64,000 nt of DNA, taken from NCBI GenBank assembly GCA_910587935.1, contig CAJUNP010000007.1, positions 1-64,000 of the forward strand, written 5' to 3'. The notes beneath the pieces were generated by a model that was given only the letters and a program-made list of their open reading frames with translations, had not been told where the DNA came from and made no database searches. The DNA is from an uncultured Lachnospiraceae bacterium. Lineage in GTDB: Bacteria; Bacillota; Clostridia; Lachnospirales; Lachnospiraceae. Of this stretch, positions 19,353 to 27,147 are shown in pieces. Position 1 is the first letter of the stretch. Every line of letters begins with the position of its first letter. The position numbers were made by a program, and so were the translations under genes.

Positions 19353-20285
19353 ATGTTTATATGTGGAAGTAATTTTACCGGCGGCGAATTTGCATGTGCT
19401 CTTACGCCGACCGGCTTAGAAAATATCAATTATATTGAATTAAAAAACGGAATATATGACGACCTGTATATTACAAAGGATACAGAATTAGAATTAAATA
19501 ACGAATATCCCAAAAAGTGGGATTTCAACACCATATTGTGGGCGGAGTTTCATAACAATACTAACGCGGGCAATGTAGGCTGGAATCTTGAAACCACATC
19601 GCACCTTGTCTTAAAAAGCAGGACAGATGGACGCTTTGAATGGAAAACCCTTTCCGTTAAAAAGGTAAACTCCCTCGAAGATTTCGAAATGAATTATCCT
19701 GATTATTTTACTGCCTCGGGACAAACCGTAGAATATGCGGTTGTTCCCGTATTATACGGCTGTGAAGGCGTTTATGCCAGCACAAGAGTAACCTCCAAAT
19801 TTGATAAAATGTTTTTAATTGAAGGAGCTACGGTCTGGGGAACTGAAATTACAGACGGATTTTGCGATACCACCCGCAACGTTCCCTCTGCCACCGTAGA
19901 ATTATTACACAGCAAGTATCCCGTTTTCATCCGGAATACAATTGCCAATTATGATACCGGCAGCTGCAGGGGTTCTTTTGTTCCTTTTTCAAAAGAGAAT
20001 GAATGTGAACTGGCTTATGACAGCGAATACGACTATCAGCGTATAAGGTACCAGCGGGAATTTATGGATTACATCTGTGACAGCATCCCTAAAATCCTGA
20101 AATTACCGGACGGCCGCTTGTGGCTTGTGCAGGTAACCCCTAATCCTGCCGACACGGCAAATCAAATTTATAATAACAGAGAAATATCCTGGTCCTGGGT
20201 TGAAGTTGGAGATGTCAACTCGGAAGAAGACTTATATTATTTAGGATTTTCCAATGTCGAACCGGAGTGGTGGAGTCATGGCTGA
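19353..20285 (+). CDS. Dit-like / baseplate component of tail module B
   Basis: The 310-aa product lies between the FN3-like protein and the hub gene. The C-terminal half carries a pattern often seen in distal-tail or baseplate proteins: PVFIRNTIANYDTGSCRGSF, a QREFMDYICD helix, then LPDGRLWLVQVTP. A GGAGG site overlaps the upstream stop, about 13 bases before the ATG. It may be the functional counterpart of the Dit at 6726, though the sequences are not obviously alike. Its stop overlaps the hub start by 8 bases, which indicates coupling. Confidence 0.5.
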   Translation: MFICGSNFTGGEFACALTPTGLENINYIELKNGIYDDLYITKDTELELNNEYPKKWDFNTILWAEFHNNTNAGNVGWNLETTSHLVLKSRTDGRFEWKTLSVKKVNSLEDFEMNYPDYFTASGQTVEYAVVPVLYGCEGVYASTRVTSKFDKMFLIEGATVWGTEITDGFCDTTRNVPSATVELLHSKYPVFIRNTIANYDTGSCRGSFVPFSKENECELAYDSEYDYQRIRYQREFMDYICDSIPKILKLPDGRLWLVQVTPNPADTANQIYNNREISWSWVEVGDVNSEEDLYYLGFSNVEPEWWSHG

Positions 20286-22050
20286 TATCATTACGCAGGA
20301 AGATCTGCAGCTTGTTCTCCAACACGCGTCAGATCCCCGCATGAAGCTGTGTATTGATGTTTTGGATGCAAACGGGAAAGTCATAGACAGCCTTAACTGC
20401 GGTTTAACCGGCGGCAGTGTGTCAATAAACGGCGAATCAGACGTCCGGCGCACCGCCAGCTTTACGATACAGCCGACATTAAAAAATATCATTCAACTTA
20501 CGGAAGACAGTCTGTTATGGCTTAATAAGGACATAAAAATATCCGTCGGTTTATATAATCCGGGAACGAAAGAATATAAATATTATCCGCTTGGGTATTA
20601 TGTCTATACCGATACTTCCGGAACATATAGTATAAATGCCAATAATCTCACAATCAACTGTTCCGATTTCATGAAAAAACTGGACGGCACCAAAAACGGA
20701 CAGCTGGGCGCATTGATTATAAGTTACCCCGCTTATGAGGAAAACAAGGAAACCGGCGACGTTATTAAACGTAATACGATTCGTAACGCTGTCATAGATG
20801 CCCTGGAAAAACTTGCCCGTATTACTAATCACAGAATCGACGATATCGGCGAATATAAAGCCATGCCTGACTATAACGATAACTGGCAGGAATACCGGGA
20901 AGAAAACGAAGCAACCTGGAATACCCTTCCTTTTGATCAGGAATTCTCTTCCGGATGCAGTGTTCTCTCGATTCTGACTGCCTTTCGGGACCTGTATCCT
21001 AACTACGAAATGTTTTTCGACATGGAAACAAATACTTTCGTATGTCAGATAAAGCCTATGTGCTATGAAGATGATATATATTTAGATAACAGCTTTCTGC
21101 AGAGAGTACTGATATCGGAAAACACTGCCGTTGATATGACTACGGTACGAAACATTTGCGAGGTATGGGGAAGGGTTATAGATGCCGACTTTTTCAGCGA
21201 AGAATGTTCCTGTAAAAATAATATCTACAGCGCAGATATTAAAGGCTACGAAGATAAATACTGTAACGGAGATATTATAGGCTTAAAAATCCCCATGGCA
21301 AACCTGGAAAATGCACAGATCAATATAAACGGCCTGGGCGCAATAGGAATATATAACGAAGCGGATGAAAAACCGATAAAAGCAAACGCCTTAAAGCCCG
21401 ACCATACATATGCATTTAAGATCAGTAAAAAACACGATGATAAAAAAGACATAATCAAAGCGTATTTGCTGGGAACATGGCAGGTTCATGCACTCAATGT
21501 ATTAACTGGCGGAAAGAAAAGCGGACAGTTTGTCACAAGTTCCGATGGTGAGGAATATGAATTGTATTCAAAGGAATACTTCCGGAAGTTTTATAATTGT
21601 GACCGGGTAGACATGACCGTTATCGCCAATTCTCCTTTTACGGTAGAAAAACTGGGTGAAATACCGGATATAAAAGTAAGCGGCGAATATGATAATATCA
21701 CTTCCGACGACCTGGCGGCAGACAAGGCCAAATGGGAAAACTGGAAAAACTGCAGGCTGACGGACAATATTACAATTACTACCGCTCTTCTGCCATTCCT
21801 GGATGTGAACAAAAAAGTATCCTATAAGCGGAGCGATTCCGACAAAGAGCAGCAATACATAATAACCTCTGTCTCTCATGATTTTTCCGGATTTACTTCT
21901 ACAATCACCATGTACCGGTTTTATCCTCTGCATGAAGCATTACTGAAAGAAACCGGAACTCATAAAGTATTGTCTGAATTCACGCATGGCGTATTAAGTA
22001 AATATACTCACGAAGAATTAACTGCCGTTGCCAGTGAGCAGGCATTATAA
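20278..22050 (+). CDS. Tail hub protein (DUF5048-like), module B
   Basis: The 590-aa product starts at the ATG at 20278, inside the previous gene's last codons; an earlier in-frame start at 20254 lacks a ribosome site. The N-terminal domain (about 15-150) starts with MKLCIDVLDANGKVI and SVSINGESDVRRTASFTIQP, as in hub proteins that trimerise under the tube. Later comes a second hub-like domain around residues 215-300 (FSSGCSVLSILTAFRDLYPN) and a barrel near the C-terminus (KVSYKRSDSDKEQQYIITSV). Family naming is from memory. With the 19353 protein it would make a complete tail tip independent of module A. Confidence 0.65.
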   Translation: MADIITQEDLQLVLQHASDPRMKLCIDVLDANGKVIDSLNCGLTGGSVSINGESDVRRTASFTIQPTLKNIIQLTEDSLLWLNKDIKISVGLYNPGTKEYKYYPLGYYVYTDTSGTYSINANNLTINCSDFMKKLDGTKNGQLGALIISYPAYEENKETGDVIKRNTIRNAVIDALEKLARITNHRIDDIGEYKAMPDYNDNWQEYREENEATWNTLPFDQEFSSGCSVLSILTAFRDLYPNYEMFFDMETNTFVCQIKPMCYEDDIYLDNSFLQRVLISENTAVDMTTVRNICEVWGRVIDADFFSEECSCKNNIYSADIKGYEDKYCNGDIIGLKIPMANLENAQININGLGAIGIYNEADEKPIKANALKPDHTYAFKISKKHDDKKDIIKAYLLGTWQVHALNVLTGGKKSGQFVTSSDGEEYELYSKEYFRKFYNCDRVDMTVIANSPFTVEKLGEIPDIKVSGEYDNITSDDLAADKAKWENWKNCRLTDNITITTALLPFLDVNKKVSYKRSDSDKEQQYIITSVSHDFSGFTSTITMYRFYPLHEALLKETGTHKVLSEFTHGVLSKYTHEELTAVASEQAL

Positions 22051-22073
22051 CTTTTTAAAGGAAGGAGCATGTT

Positions 22074-22979
22074 ATGGCTACATATTCACTATATAAATCC
22101 CTGGAAAAACCACTGTCTACCGAGAAATATGACATAGCCGTTGCCAATAAAAACTGCGACATTATCGACTCCGAGCTGCACAGGCTTGATTTAAAGAACG
22201 AAAGCCAGGAGCAGATATTAACAGCCCTGACAGAAACAAAGGTTGATAAAATATCCGGTAAGGGATTATCCACAAATGATTTTACCACCGAAGAAAAAAA
22301 TAAACTTGACGGGATTGCTGCCGGAGCGGAAGCTAACATACAATCTGACTGGAATAACACAGATCCAGGTTCCGATGCGTATATCAAAAACAAACCAACC
22401 ATACCGACCAAAACAAGTCAGTTGGAAAACGACAGCAATTACAAAACAACCGATCATAACACATGGAAAGCCAATACAAAAGACAGTGAAGGCTACGTTG
22501 CAAAAGGCAGCGGACAGGCAAATAAGGTCTGGAAAACGGATGCAAACGGAAACCCTGCATGGAGAGACGTGGACAATTCCAACTTTGTTTCGAAATCAGG
22601 CGATACAATGTCCGGCGCCTTGGGAAGTTCCAAGACAACCGGTACTTATCTTGCAGGAAATCAGGGACAGGCAATTATTAACTCTACCGCCGGCGCCGGC
22701 AGTTATACAATGCTTGACAAATTAAATTCAACCAACGGATATTTTACGGATGGCGTATATCAAAACAAACGTCTGTTACAATATACTGCAAAATCAACCG
22801 TGGACGCAGGAACAAACAGTATCACGAAATCTGCAACGCTGCTTGATGAATCCGGAAACACATCGTTTCCGGGAACAGTCACGGCCTCCACATTCAATGG
22901 AAATGCCAAAAACGGTATTACTTATGCAGACTCGCAGCCAACCGTTCTGTCAGAAGGAATGACATGGATAGGAAATTAA
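22074..22979 (+). CDS. Phage tail fibre protein
   Basis: The 301-aa product has a short helical N-terminus that probably docks on the hub. Classical tail-fibre repeats follow: GKGLSTNDFTTEEKNKLDGI, then YIKNKPTIPTKTSQLEND, which is a typical Gram-positive phage fibre signature, and FVSKSGDTMSGALG, a fibre repeat signature. The C-terminal 90 residues are Ser/Thr/Gly/Asn-rich beta and probably form the receptor-contacting part. No S74 or chaperone domain is present, so folding may need one of the small downstream proteins. The ribosome site GGAAGGAG is strong. Confidence 0.75.
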   Translation: MATYSLYKSLEKPLSTEKYDIAVANKNCDIIDSELHRLDLKNESQEQILTALTETKVDKISGKGLSTNDFTTEEKNKLDGIAAGAEANIQSDWNNTDPGSDAYIKNKPTIPTKTSQLENDSNYKTTDHNTWKANTKDSEGYVAKGSGQANKVWKTDANGNPAWRDVDNSNFVSKSGDTMSGALGSSKTTGTYLAGNQGQAIINSTAGAGSYTMLDKLNSTNGYFTDGVYQNKRLLQYTAKSTVDAGTNSITKSATLLDESGNTSFPGTVTASTFNGNAKNGITYADSQPTVLSEGMTWIGN

Positions 22980-22994
22980 AGGAGAAAAACATCT

Positions 22995-23327
22995 ATGGCA
23001 GAATACTCAAGGGAATTCAGTAATTTTCCTTCTAAAAAAATTACTAAACATCATTACAAAAATGTTGACGACAATATAGCGTCAGACATTCAGATAATTA
23101 ACAATTACCGTGCACAGGGACAATATAACAAGGCGGCGCATTACATACAGGAAAATATTACCAAGCTGTCCGACTACATTGTTGATGCCGTTACATTCCG
23201 AACCTGGGAAGAAGAAATTTACAATACGCAAATCTATGCAAAACAAAAACAACAGTCAATATTTTTTGAAGAATCAGAAGACGATTTTGACGGCATTGAG
23301 GGCGATGTGTGGGTGGGAGGTGATTAA
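22995..23327 (+). CDS. Small acidic tail-module protein, paralogue of the next gene
   Basis: The 110-aa product is of unknown family. The core IINNYRAQGQYNKAAHYIQE, followed by a helix ending in a very acidic tail and DVWVGG, matches the next protein's MKHYNTLTAQGEYSNASNYI and its final NTIWI. It has a good AAAGGAG site seven to ten bases from the ATG. The two genes are 2 bases apart, with the second ribosome site inside the first. Position right after a fibre gene suggests a fibre assembly chaperone or collar protein; this is inference. Confidence 0.55.
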   Translation: MAEYSREFSNFPSKKITKHHYKNVDDNIASDIQIINNYRAQGQYNKAAHYIQENITKLSDYIVDAVTFRTWEEEIYNTQIYAKQKQQSIFFEESEDDFDGIEGDVWVGGD

Positions 23328-23329
23328 TT

Positions 23330-23647
23330 ATGTTATGCGATCCGCTATCAAATTACCCCGACCAGATAGACGATATGGTATTCTTTCAGGATAACAGTCT
23401 CGAAAAAGCAGACATTATGAAGCATTACAATACTTTGACCGCTCAGGGAGAATATAGTAATGCCAGCAATTATATCAATCAGCAGGAAGGCGTTTATGGT
23501 TACTTTGCTGATTTTTTTAATCTGATAGAAAACCGAATTTACAGCTTACAGGCCCATTTACAAACAAAAACAAAGAATAATCCCTTTGTGTCATCACAAA
23601 ACGATAACGAACCGGATTCCGTTACCGAAAACACAATTTGGATTTAA
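23330..23647 (+). CDS. Small acidic tail-module protein, paralogue of the previous gene
   Basis: The 105-aa product shares a helical AQGxYxxAxxYI core and a Trp-containing C-terminal end with the protein at 22995, so the pair arose by duplication. It is preceded by GGGAGGTGA overlapping the upstream stop. There is no recognised domain, no signal peptide and no membrane segment. Duplication of small acidic proteins beside a fibre gene fits subunits of one hetero-complex or two target-specific chaperones. Confidence 0.55.
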   Translation: MLCDPLSNYPDQIDDMVFFQDNSLEKADIMKHYNTLTAQGEYSNASNYINQQEGVYGYFADFFNLIENRIYSLQAHLQTKTKNNPFVSSQNDNEPDSVTENTIWI

Positions 23648-23667
23648 AATATGGAGGGAAACACACA

Positions 23668-24312
23668 ATGGCAATTAATGAACAAATTGTAACCGGCAGA
23701 AAATTTAGAAAACTGATTGACGCCGCTAATAAAAAGTGGCAGAGAATTTCATTCTGGACCAAAGCAGGCGATGTGGAATTTAACGACGGAAAGACTGCGG
23801 AAATGAAATTGGGAGGAATAAATGGCATTACCTCTGATTTATCATGTAAAGATGCAACGATTGCCGCAAGTATGACATCTATAGCAAATCTGCTGACTGC
23901 TAACAATAAAAATTTTTATTTTGATTATCAAGATGGAAAGTATGGATACAATACGGATCCAAACCGAGGTGCTGATACATTCAGCCCTTTTAATTCCGCT
24001 TCCGGATATGTAAAAATCAGCAACGGATCTTCATCCAGTACAAACCCTGTTAATGTAACCGAAAATTTCATTCTATATAATGATTCCGGGCTATTCAAAA
24101 ATCTGGTGATTATTTCCCAAAAAGAACTTAAACCAACTATAAAACTGAACGATGTTAAAATAACCTATGAGTTAAATCAACTGATTGATATTTCGGCAAC
24201 GAACAAAATAGCCATCCAACAGTCCCGCAATACTTTTGCCACCGGAGGAACTGTTAGTATGAGCTGGAGCGGTTACCTTCTTTGTGGTGATATAATTCCT
24301 CAGGATTCATAA
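23668..24312 (+). CDS. Terminal gene of tail module B, probable receptor-binding or structural protein
   Basis: The 214-aa product starts at the ATG at 23668 behind GGAGG; a start 30 bases earlier has no ribosome site. The N-terminus is helical (GRKFRKLIDAANKKWQRISF). The middle is Asn/Gly/Ser-rich beta sequence, and the end is a beta-sandwich-like region (IAIQQSRNTFATGGTVSMSW). I do not recognise the family. Being last in the tail operon, next to the terminator and after fibre-linked genes, it could be a head-on receptor protein or a decoration protein. Confidence 0.5.
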   Translation: MAINEQIVTGRKFRKLIDAANKKWQRISFWTKAGDVEFNDGKTAEMKLGGINGITSDLSCKDATIAASMTSIANLLTANNKNFYFDYQDGKYGYNTDPNRGADTFSPFNSASGYVKISNGSSSSTNPVNVTENFILYNDSGLFKNLVIISQKELKPTIKLNDVKITYELNQLIDISATNKIAIQQSRNTFATGGTVSMSWSGYLLCGDIIPQDS

Positions 24313-24344
24313 TTATAATTTCATCCAAAAACCGGTAAATACAA

Positions 24345-24389
24345 TAAAAAACCCAGAACGTTTGATTTTCAAAACTTCCGGGTTTTTTT
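24345..24389. terminator. Bidirectional terminator at the phage/chromosome junction
   Basis: AAAACCC...GAA and TTC..GGGTTTTTTT pair around a short loop, with A/T runs on both outer sides. It can end the rightward phage transcript and the leftward tRNA transcript. It separates the last phage gene from tRNA-Met by about 80 bases. Confidence 0.75.
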
Positions 24390-24393
24390 CAAG

Positions 24394-24467
24394 TAGCGAG
24401 AGGGGGACTTGAACCCTCGACACTACGGGTATGAACCGTATGCTCTAGCCAGCTGAGCTATCTCGCC
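24394..24467 (-). tRNA. tRNA-Met (anticodon CAT)
   Basis: On the - strand a 74-base cloverleaf reads GGCGAGA...TCTCGCT-A, with D-stem GCTC/GAGC, anticodon stem TACGG/CCGTA and loop TTCATAC, giving anticodon CAT. The T-stem GAGGG/CCCCC contains one A-C mismatch. The elongator type is inferred from the acceptor stem. The 3' end faces the phage region, which is the usual side for prophage insertion. It is cotranscribed with tRNA-Val from the promoter at 24622-24651. Confidence 0.9.
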
Positions 24468-24507
24468 ATATATTATATATCCTCGCCGGAGAAAATCCAA
24501 CGAGAAA

Positions 24508-24580
24508 TGGGACCTACAGGGCTCGAACCTGTGACCCTCTGCTTGTAAGGCAGATGCTCTCCCAGCTGAGCTAAGATCCC
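24508..24580 (-). tRNA. tRNA-Val (anticodon TAC)
   Basis: On the - strand a 73-base cloverleaf reads GGGATCT...AGGTCCC-A with one G-U pair. Other stems are GCTC/GAGC, TCTGC/GCAGA and ACAGG/CCTGT. The anticodon loop CTTACAA gives TAC. It is the first gene of the two-tRNA unit, 40 bases before tRNA-Met on the transcript. Confidence 0.93.
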
Positions 24581-24587
24581 ATGGGTC

Positions 24588-24616
24588 AGCGGGTTGTGTT
24601 ATATTTGCAACCCGCT
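24588..24616 (-). other. Inverted repeat in the tRNA leader
   Basis: AGCGGGTTG (24588-24596) and CAACCCGCT (24608-24616) form a perfect 9-bp stem with an 11-base loop, lying between the promoter and the mature 5' end of tRNA-Val. It probably folds in the precursor RNA; a processing guide or decoy is possible but unproven. Confidence 0.55.
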
Positions 24617-24621
24617 TTGCT

Positions 24622-24651
24622 AGTATACAATTAATTGACACATTTTGTCAA
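24622..24651 (-). promoter_or_regulatory. Sigma-A promoter of the tRNA-Val/tRNA-Met unit
   Basis: On the - strand TTGACA (24646-24651) and TATACT (24622-24627) are separated by 18 bases, close to the housekeeping consensus, about 40 bases upstream of tRNA-Val. Confidence 0.85.
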
Positions 24652-24706
24652 GTGTTTTTTTGAAATTTCTTGTCCGCCGAAAGCTTCCCCTTCGACCCGG
24701 CCTTTT

Positions 24707-26488
24707 TCACATTCTTTCCGGAGCCTTAAAACCAAGCACCTCGATACATGCTTCCAGAATATCCCTTGTCAGTACCAGCAGGGCAATCCAGCCGGCCTTC
24801 TTTTGCGCGTCTTCTTCTGAGATAATCTTTGTTTCATGATAGAAACGATTGAATTCATTGGCAAGCTCATAAATATATGCGCAGACCTTGTTCGGCGCGC
24901 TTTCCTCGTATGCGGCTTCCATGGCGGCGTTAAACCTTGCGAGCTCCATGACAAGCGCTTTCTCCGATTCGTTCTGCGCGTTCTGAAGCGTCAGGTCTTC
25001 CAGATGCCCTCCCTGCTCTTTATATTTGGCAAGGATTGATTTAATACGCACAATGGTATACAAAACATATGGACCCGTATCGCCTTCAAAAGAGGTAAAA
25101 CGATCGATATCAAATATATAATCCTTGGCCGGCTGGTTGGAAAGATCGCCGTATTTGATCGCTGCAAGTCCCACAATCCTGGAGGTTCTTACCGCTTCGT
25201 CCTCTTCCACCTCATACCCTTTGGCTTTGCTGTTTTCTTTGATCTTACGGAGCATTTCTTCCTGAATCTCCGCAATCAGATCTTCCAGCCTCGGAACACC
25301 GCCCTGACGCGTCTTATAGGGCTTTCCGTCTTTTCCGTTCACCGTCCCGAAACCAATGTGCAAAAGCTGCGTTTCCGGCTGCACCAGCTTCGTCTTTCTT
25401 GCACACCGAAATACCTGCTCAAAATATAAATCCTGCCGTTTGTCCGTCAGATAAATAATTTTATCGGGATGATACTGATTCATCCGCTCCAAAATCGTAG
25501 CAAGATCCGTGGTGTTATACAGGGAAGCCCCGTCGGATTTTAAAATCATGCAGGGCGGAATCTCTTTCGTATCCGTCTCTTCCTTCACATCGACTACCAA
25601 CGCGCCCTCGCTGATGTAAGCGTACCCTTCTTCCTTCATGTAGTCCACCATATCGGGGATCAGCGCCTGCACGTCGGATTCGCCTTTCCAAAGATCAAAT
25701 TCCACGTTCAGATTTTCATAATTGCGCTTCAGATCCGCCACAGATACTTGCAAAATATGGTTCCACAAAGCCCGGTAGCCTCTTACGCCGGACTGCAGTT
25801 TAAAGGTAGCCTCCATTGCTTTTTCCTTATAAACCGGGTCTTCTTTTGATTTGGCGCTTGCCGCAGGATAAATCTCCTCCAGCTCGGAAATCGTAAAAGG
25901 CGCCTCATCCGGGTATTCGCCCTCAAAAGAATCGTCAAAATACGGAAGCTGCGGCTGGCGCTGCTGCAATTCATAAATAACAAGCCCCATCTGCAGTCCC
26001 CAGTCCCCCATATGAATATCGCCGATTACCTCATGTCCCATAAAACGTGCAATCCGCTTTATACTCTCTCCGATAACGGCGGAACGCAGATGACCTACGT
26101 GCAGTGGTTTTGCCACATTGGGACCTCCGTAATCGATCATAATCTTTTTAGGATTTTCAGGCGTATTCACACCGAATTTCTTTGCGGAAGCCATCTCACG
26201 GATATATTCCGTCAGAAAGTCTTCTTTTACTTTTAAATTCAGAAATCCGGGCGGAACCGCATTAACTTCCGAAAAAACGCGGCTCTCCGAAAGTCTTGCC
26301 GCTACGTCCTGCGCAATTACAATCGGAGCCTTTTTATATACCTTAGCTCCCGCCATAGCGCCGTTACACTGATATTCACATAAATCCGGACGGTTTGAAA
26401 GAGTGGCCCGGCCAAGCTCGTTCCCGTAGCCTGCCGCTTCAAACGCCCTTCCCATTTCCTCCGATATCAAATCCAATAGCTTTTTCAT
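24707..26488 (-). CDS. argS: Arginyl-tRNA synthetase
   Basis: This 593-aa class I synthetase charges tRNA-Arg. The N-terminal ~110 residues are the ArgRS-specific Add1 domain. The HIGH-type signature is AKPLHVGHLRSAV at about residue 130. A DALR-type helical anticodon-binding domain is at the C-terminus (ALVMELARFNAAMEAAYEES). The length is normal. The start at 26488 follows AAGGAGAATTAGA; longer upstream frames run through queH and are not used. It is one base after the queH stop and closes the carA-carB-queH-argS unit, so it is probably cotranscribed with them. Confidence 0.95.
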   Translation of the reverse strand: MKKLLDLISEEMGRAFEAAGYGNELGRATLSNRPDLCEYQCNGAMAGAKVYKKAPIVIAQDVAARLSESRVFSEVNAVPPGFLNLKVKEDFLTEYIREMASAKKFGVNTPENPKKIMIDYGGPNVAKPLHVGHLRSAVIGESIKRIARFMGHEVIGDIHMGDWGLQMGLVIYELQQRQPQLPYFDDSFEGEYPDEAPFTISELEEIYPAASAKSKEDPVYKEKAMEATFKLQSGVRGYRALWNHILQVSVADLKRNYENLNVEFDLWKGESDVQALIPDMVDYMKEEGYAYISEGALVVDVKEETDTKEIPPCMILKSDGASLYNTTDLATILERMNQYHPDKIIYLTDKRQDLYFEQVFRCARKTKLVQPETQLLHIGFGTVNGKDGKPYKTRQGGVPRLEDLIAEIQEEMLRKIKENSKAKGYEVEEDEAVRTSRIVGLAAIKYGDLSNQPAKDYIFDIDRFTSFEGDTGPYVLYTIVRIKSILAKYKEQGGHLEDLTLQNAQNESEKALVMELARFNAAMEAAYEESAPNKVCAYIYELANEFNRFYHETKIISEEDAQKKAGWIALLVLTRDILEACIEVLGFKAPERM

Positions 26489-26489
26489 T

Positions 26490-27131
26490 CTAATTCTCCT
26501 TTTTCTCCCGCTCCGCCTTAGAAAACGCGCACCCGCAATAATCCTGCCGGTACAATCCGTATTCGGACGACAACACAACGGAACGCTTATAACCGTCCTT
26601 CTTCTTAAAATCAGAAGGAAGCCATACGGTTCCATACTCTTTTGCCAGGGACTCCCCGATCTCATTCAGCTTTACGGCGTTCTTCAGAGGGCTGATCGTA
26701 AGCGTCGTGGAAAAGAAATCATACCGTCCCTCTTTTGCCAGACGCGCCGTCTCCCTAAGCCGCAGCTCATAACAGACAAAACAGCGCTCTCCTCCCTCCG
26801 GACAGCTTTCCAGTCCCCGCACCGCTTCCAGGAAACGGCCGGCGTCATACGGACCGTCCACACAGTCGATGGGATAAGCCTTGTCTTCCGGCAAAAGAAG
26901 ACTGTTATATGTCTGAATCAGCCGTTTTTGTTCCTCCGCACGCTTTCCGTACTCCTGCGCCTGCGTAATATTGGGATTATAATAAAACACCGTAATCCGG
27001 AAAAACTGCCGCAGATATTCCAGCACATAGCTGCTGCAGGGTGCGCAGCAGCTGTGCAGAAACAGTCTTTTTCCATGATTTTCTTCCTTCGCTAACAGTA
27101 TATCCAATTCTTTCTGATAATTCCGCTTCAT
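26490..27131 (-). CDS. queH: Epoxyqueuosine reductase QueH
   Basis: The 213-aa product is QueH (formerly DUF208), the non-cobalamin epoxyqueuosine reductase of the last queuosine step in tRNA anticodons. Visible signatures are LHSCCAPCS (Cys28, Cys29, Cys32), FVCYELRLRETA with a Cys in the CFVCY group, and YCGCAFS near the C-terminus; these Cys residues hold a [4Fe-4S] cluster and the paired metal site. TISPLKN is also typical. It lies between carB (16-base gap) and argS (1-base gap). The ribosome site is weak, which may reduce its yield relative to neighbours. Confidence 0.93.
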   Translation of the reverse strand: MKRNYQKELDILLAKEENHGKRLFLHSCCAPCSSYVLEYLRQFFRITVFYYNPNITQAQEYGKRAEEQKRLIQTYNSLLLPEDKAYPIDCVDGPYDAGRFLEAVRGLESCPEGGERCFVCYELRLRETARLAKEGRYDFFSTTLTISPLKNAVKLNEIGESLAKEYGTVWLPSDFKKKDGYKRSVVLSSEYGLYRQDYCGCAFSKAEREKKEN

Positions 27132-27147
27132 TCCAAACGCTTTCTTT

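Noticed and set aside
24707..24839. Short + strand ORFs over the argS 3' end
   Set aside because: They overlap the argS coding region, have no ribosome site and no recognisable protein character.
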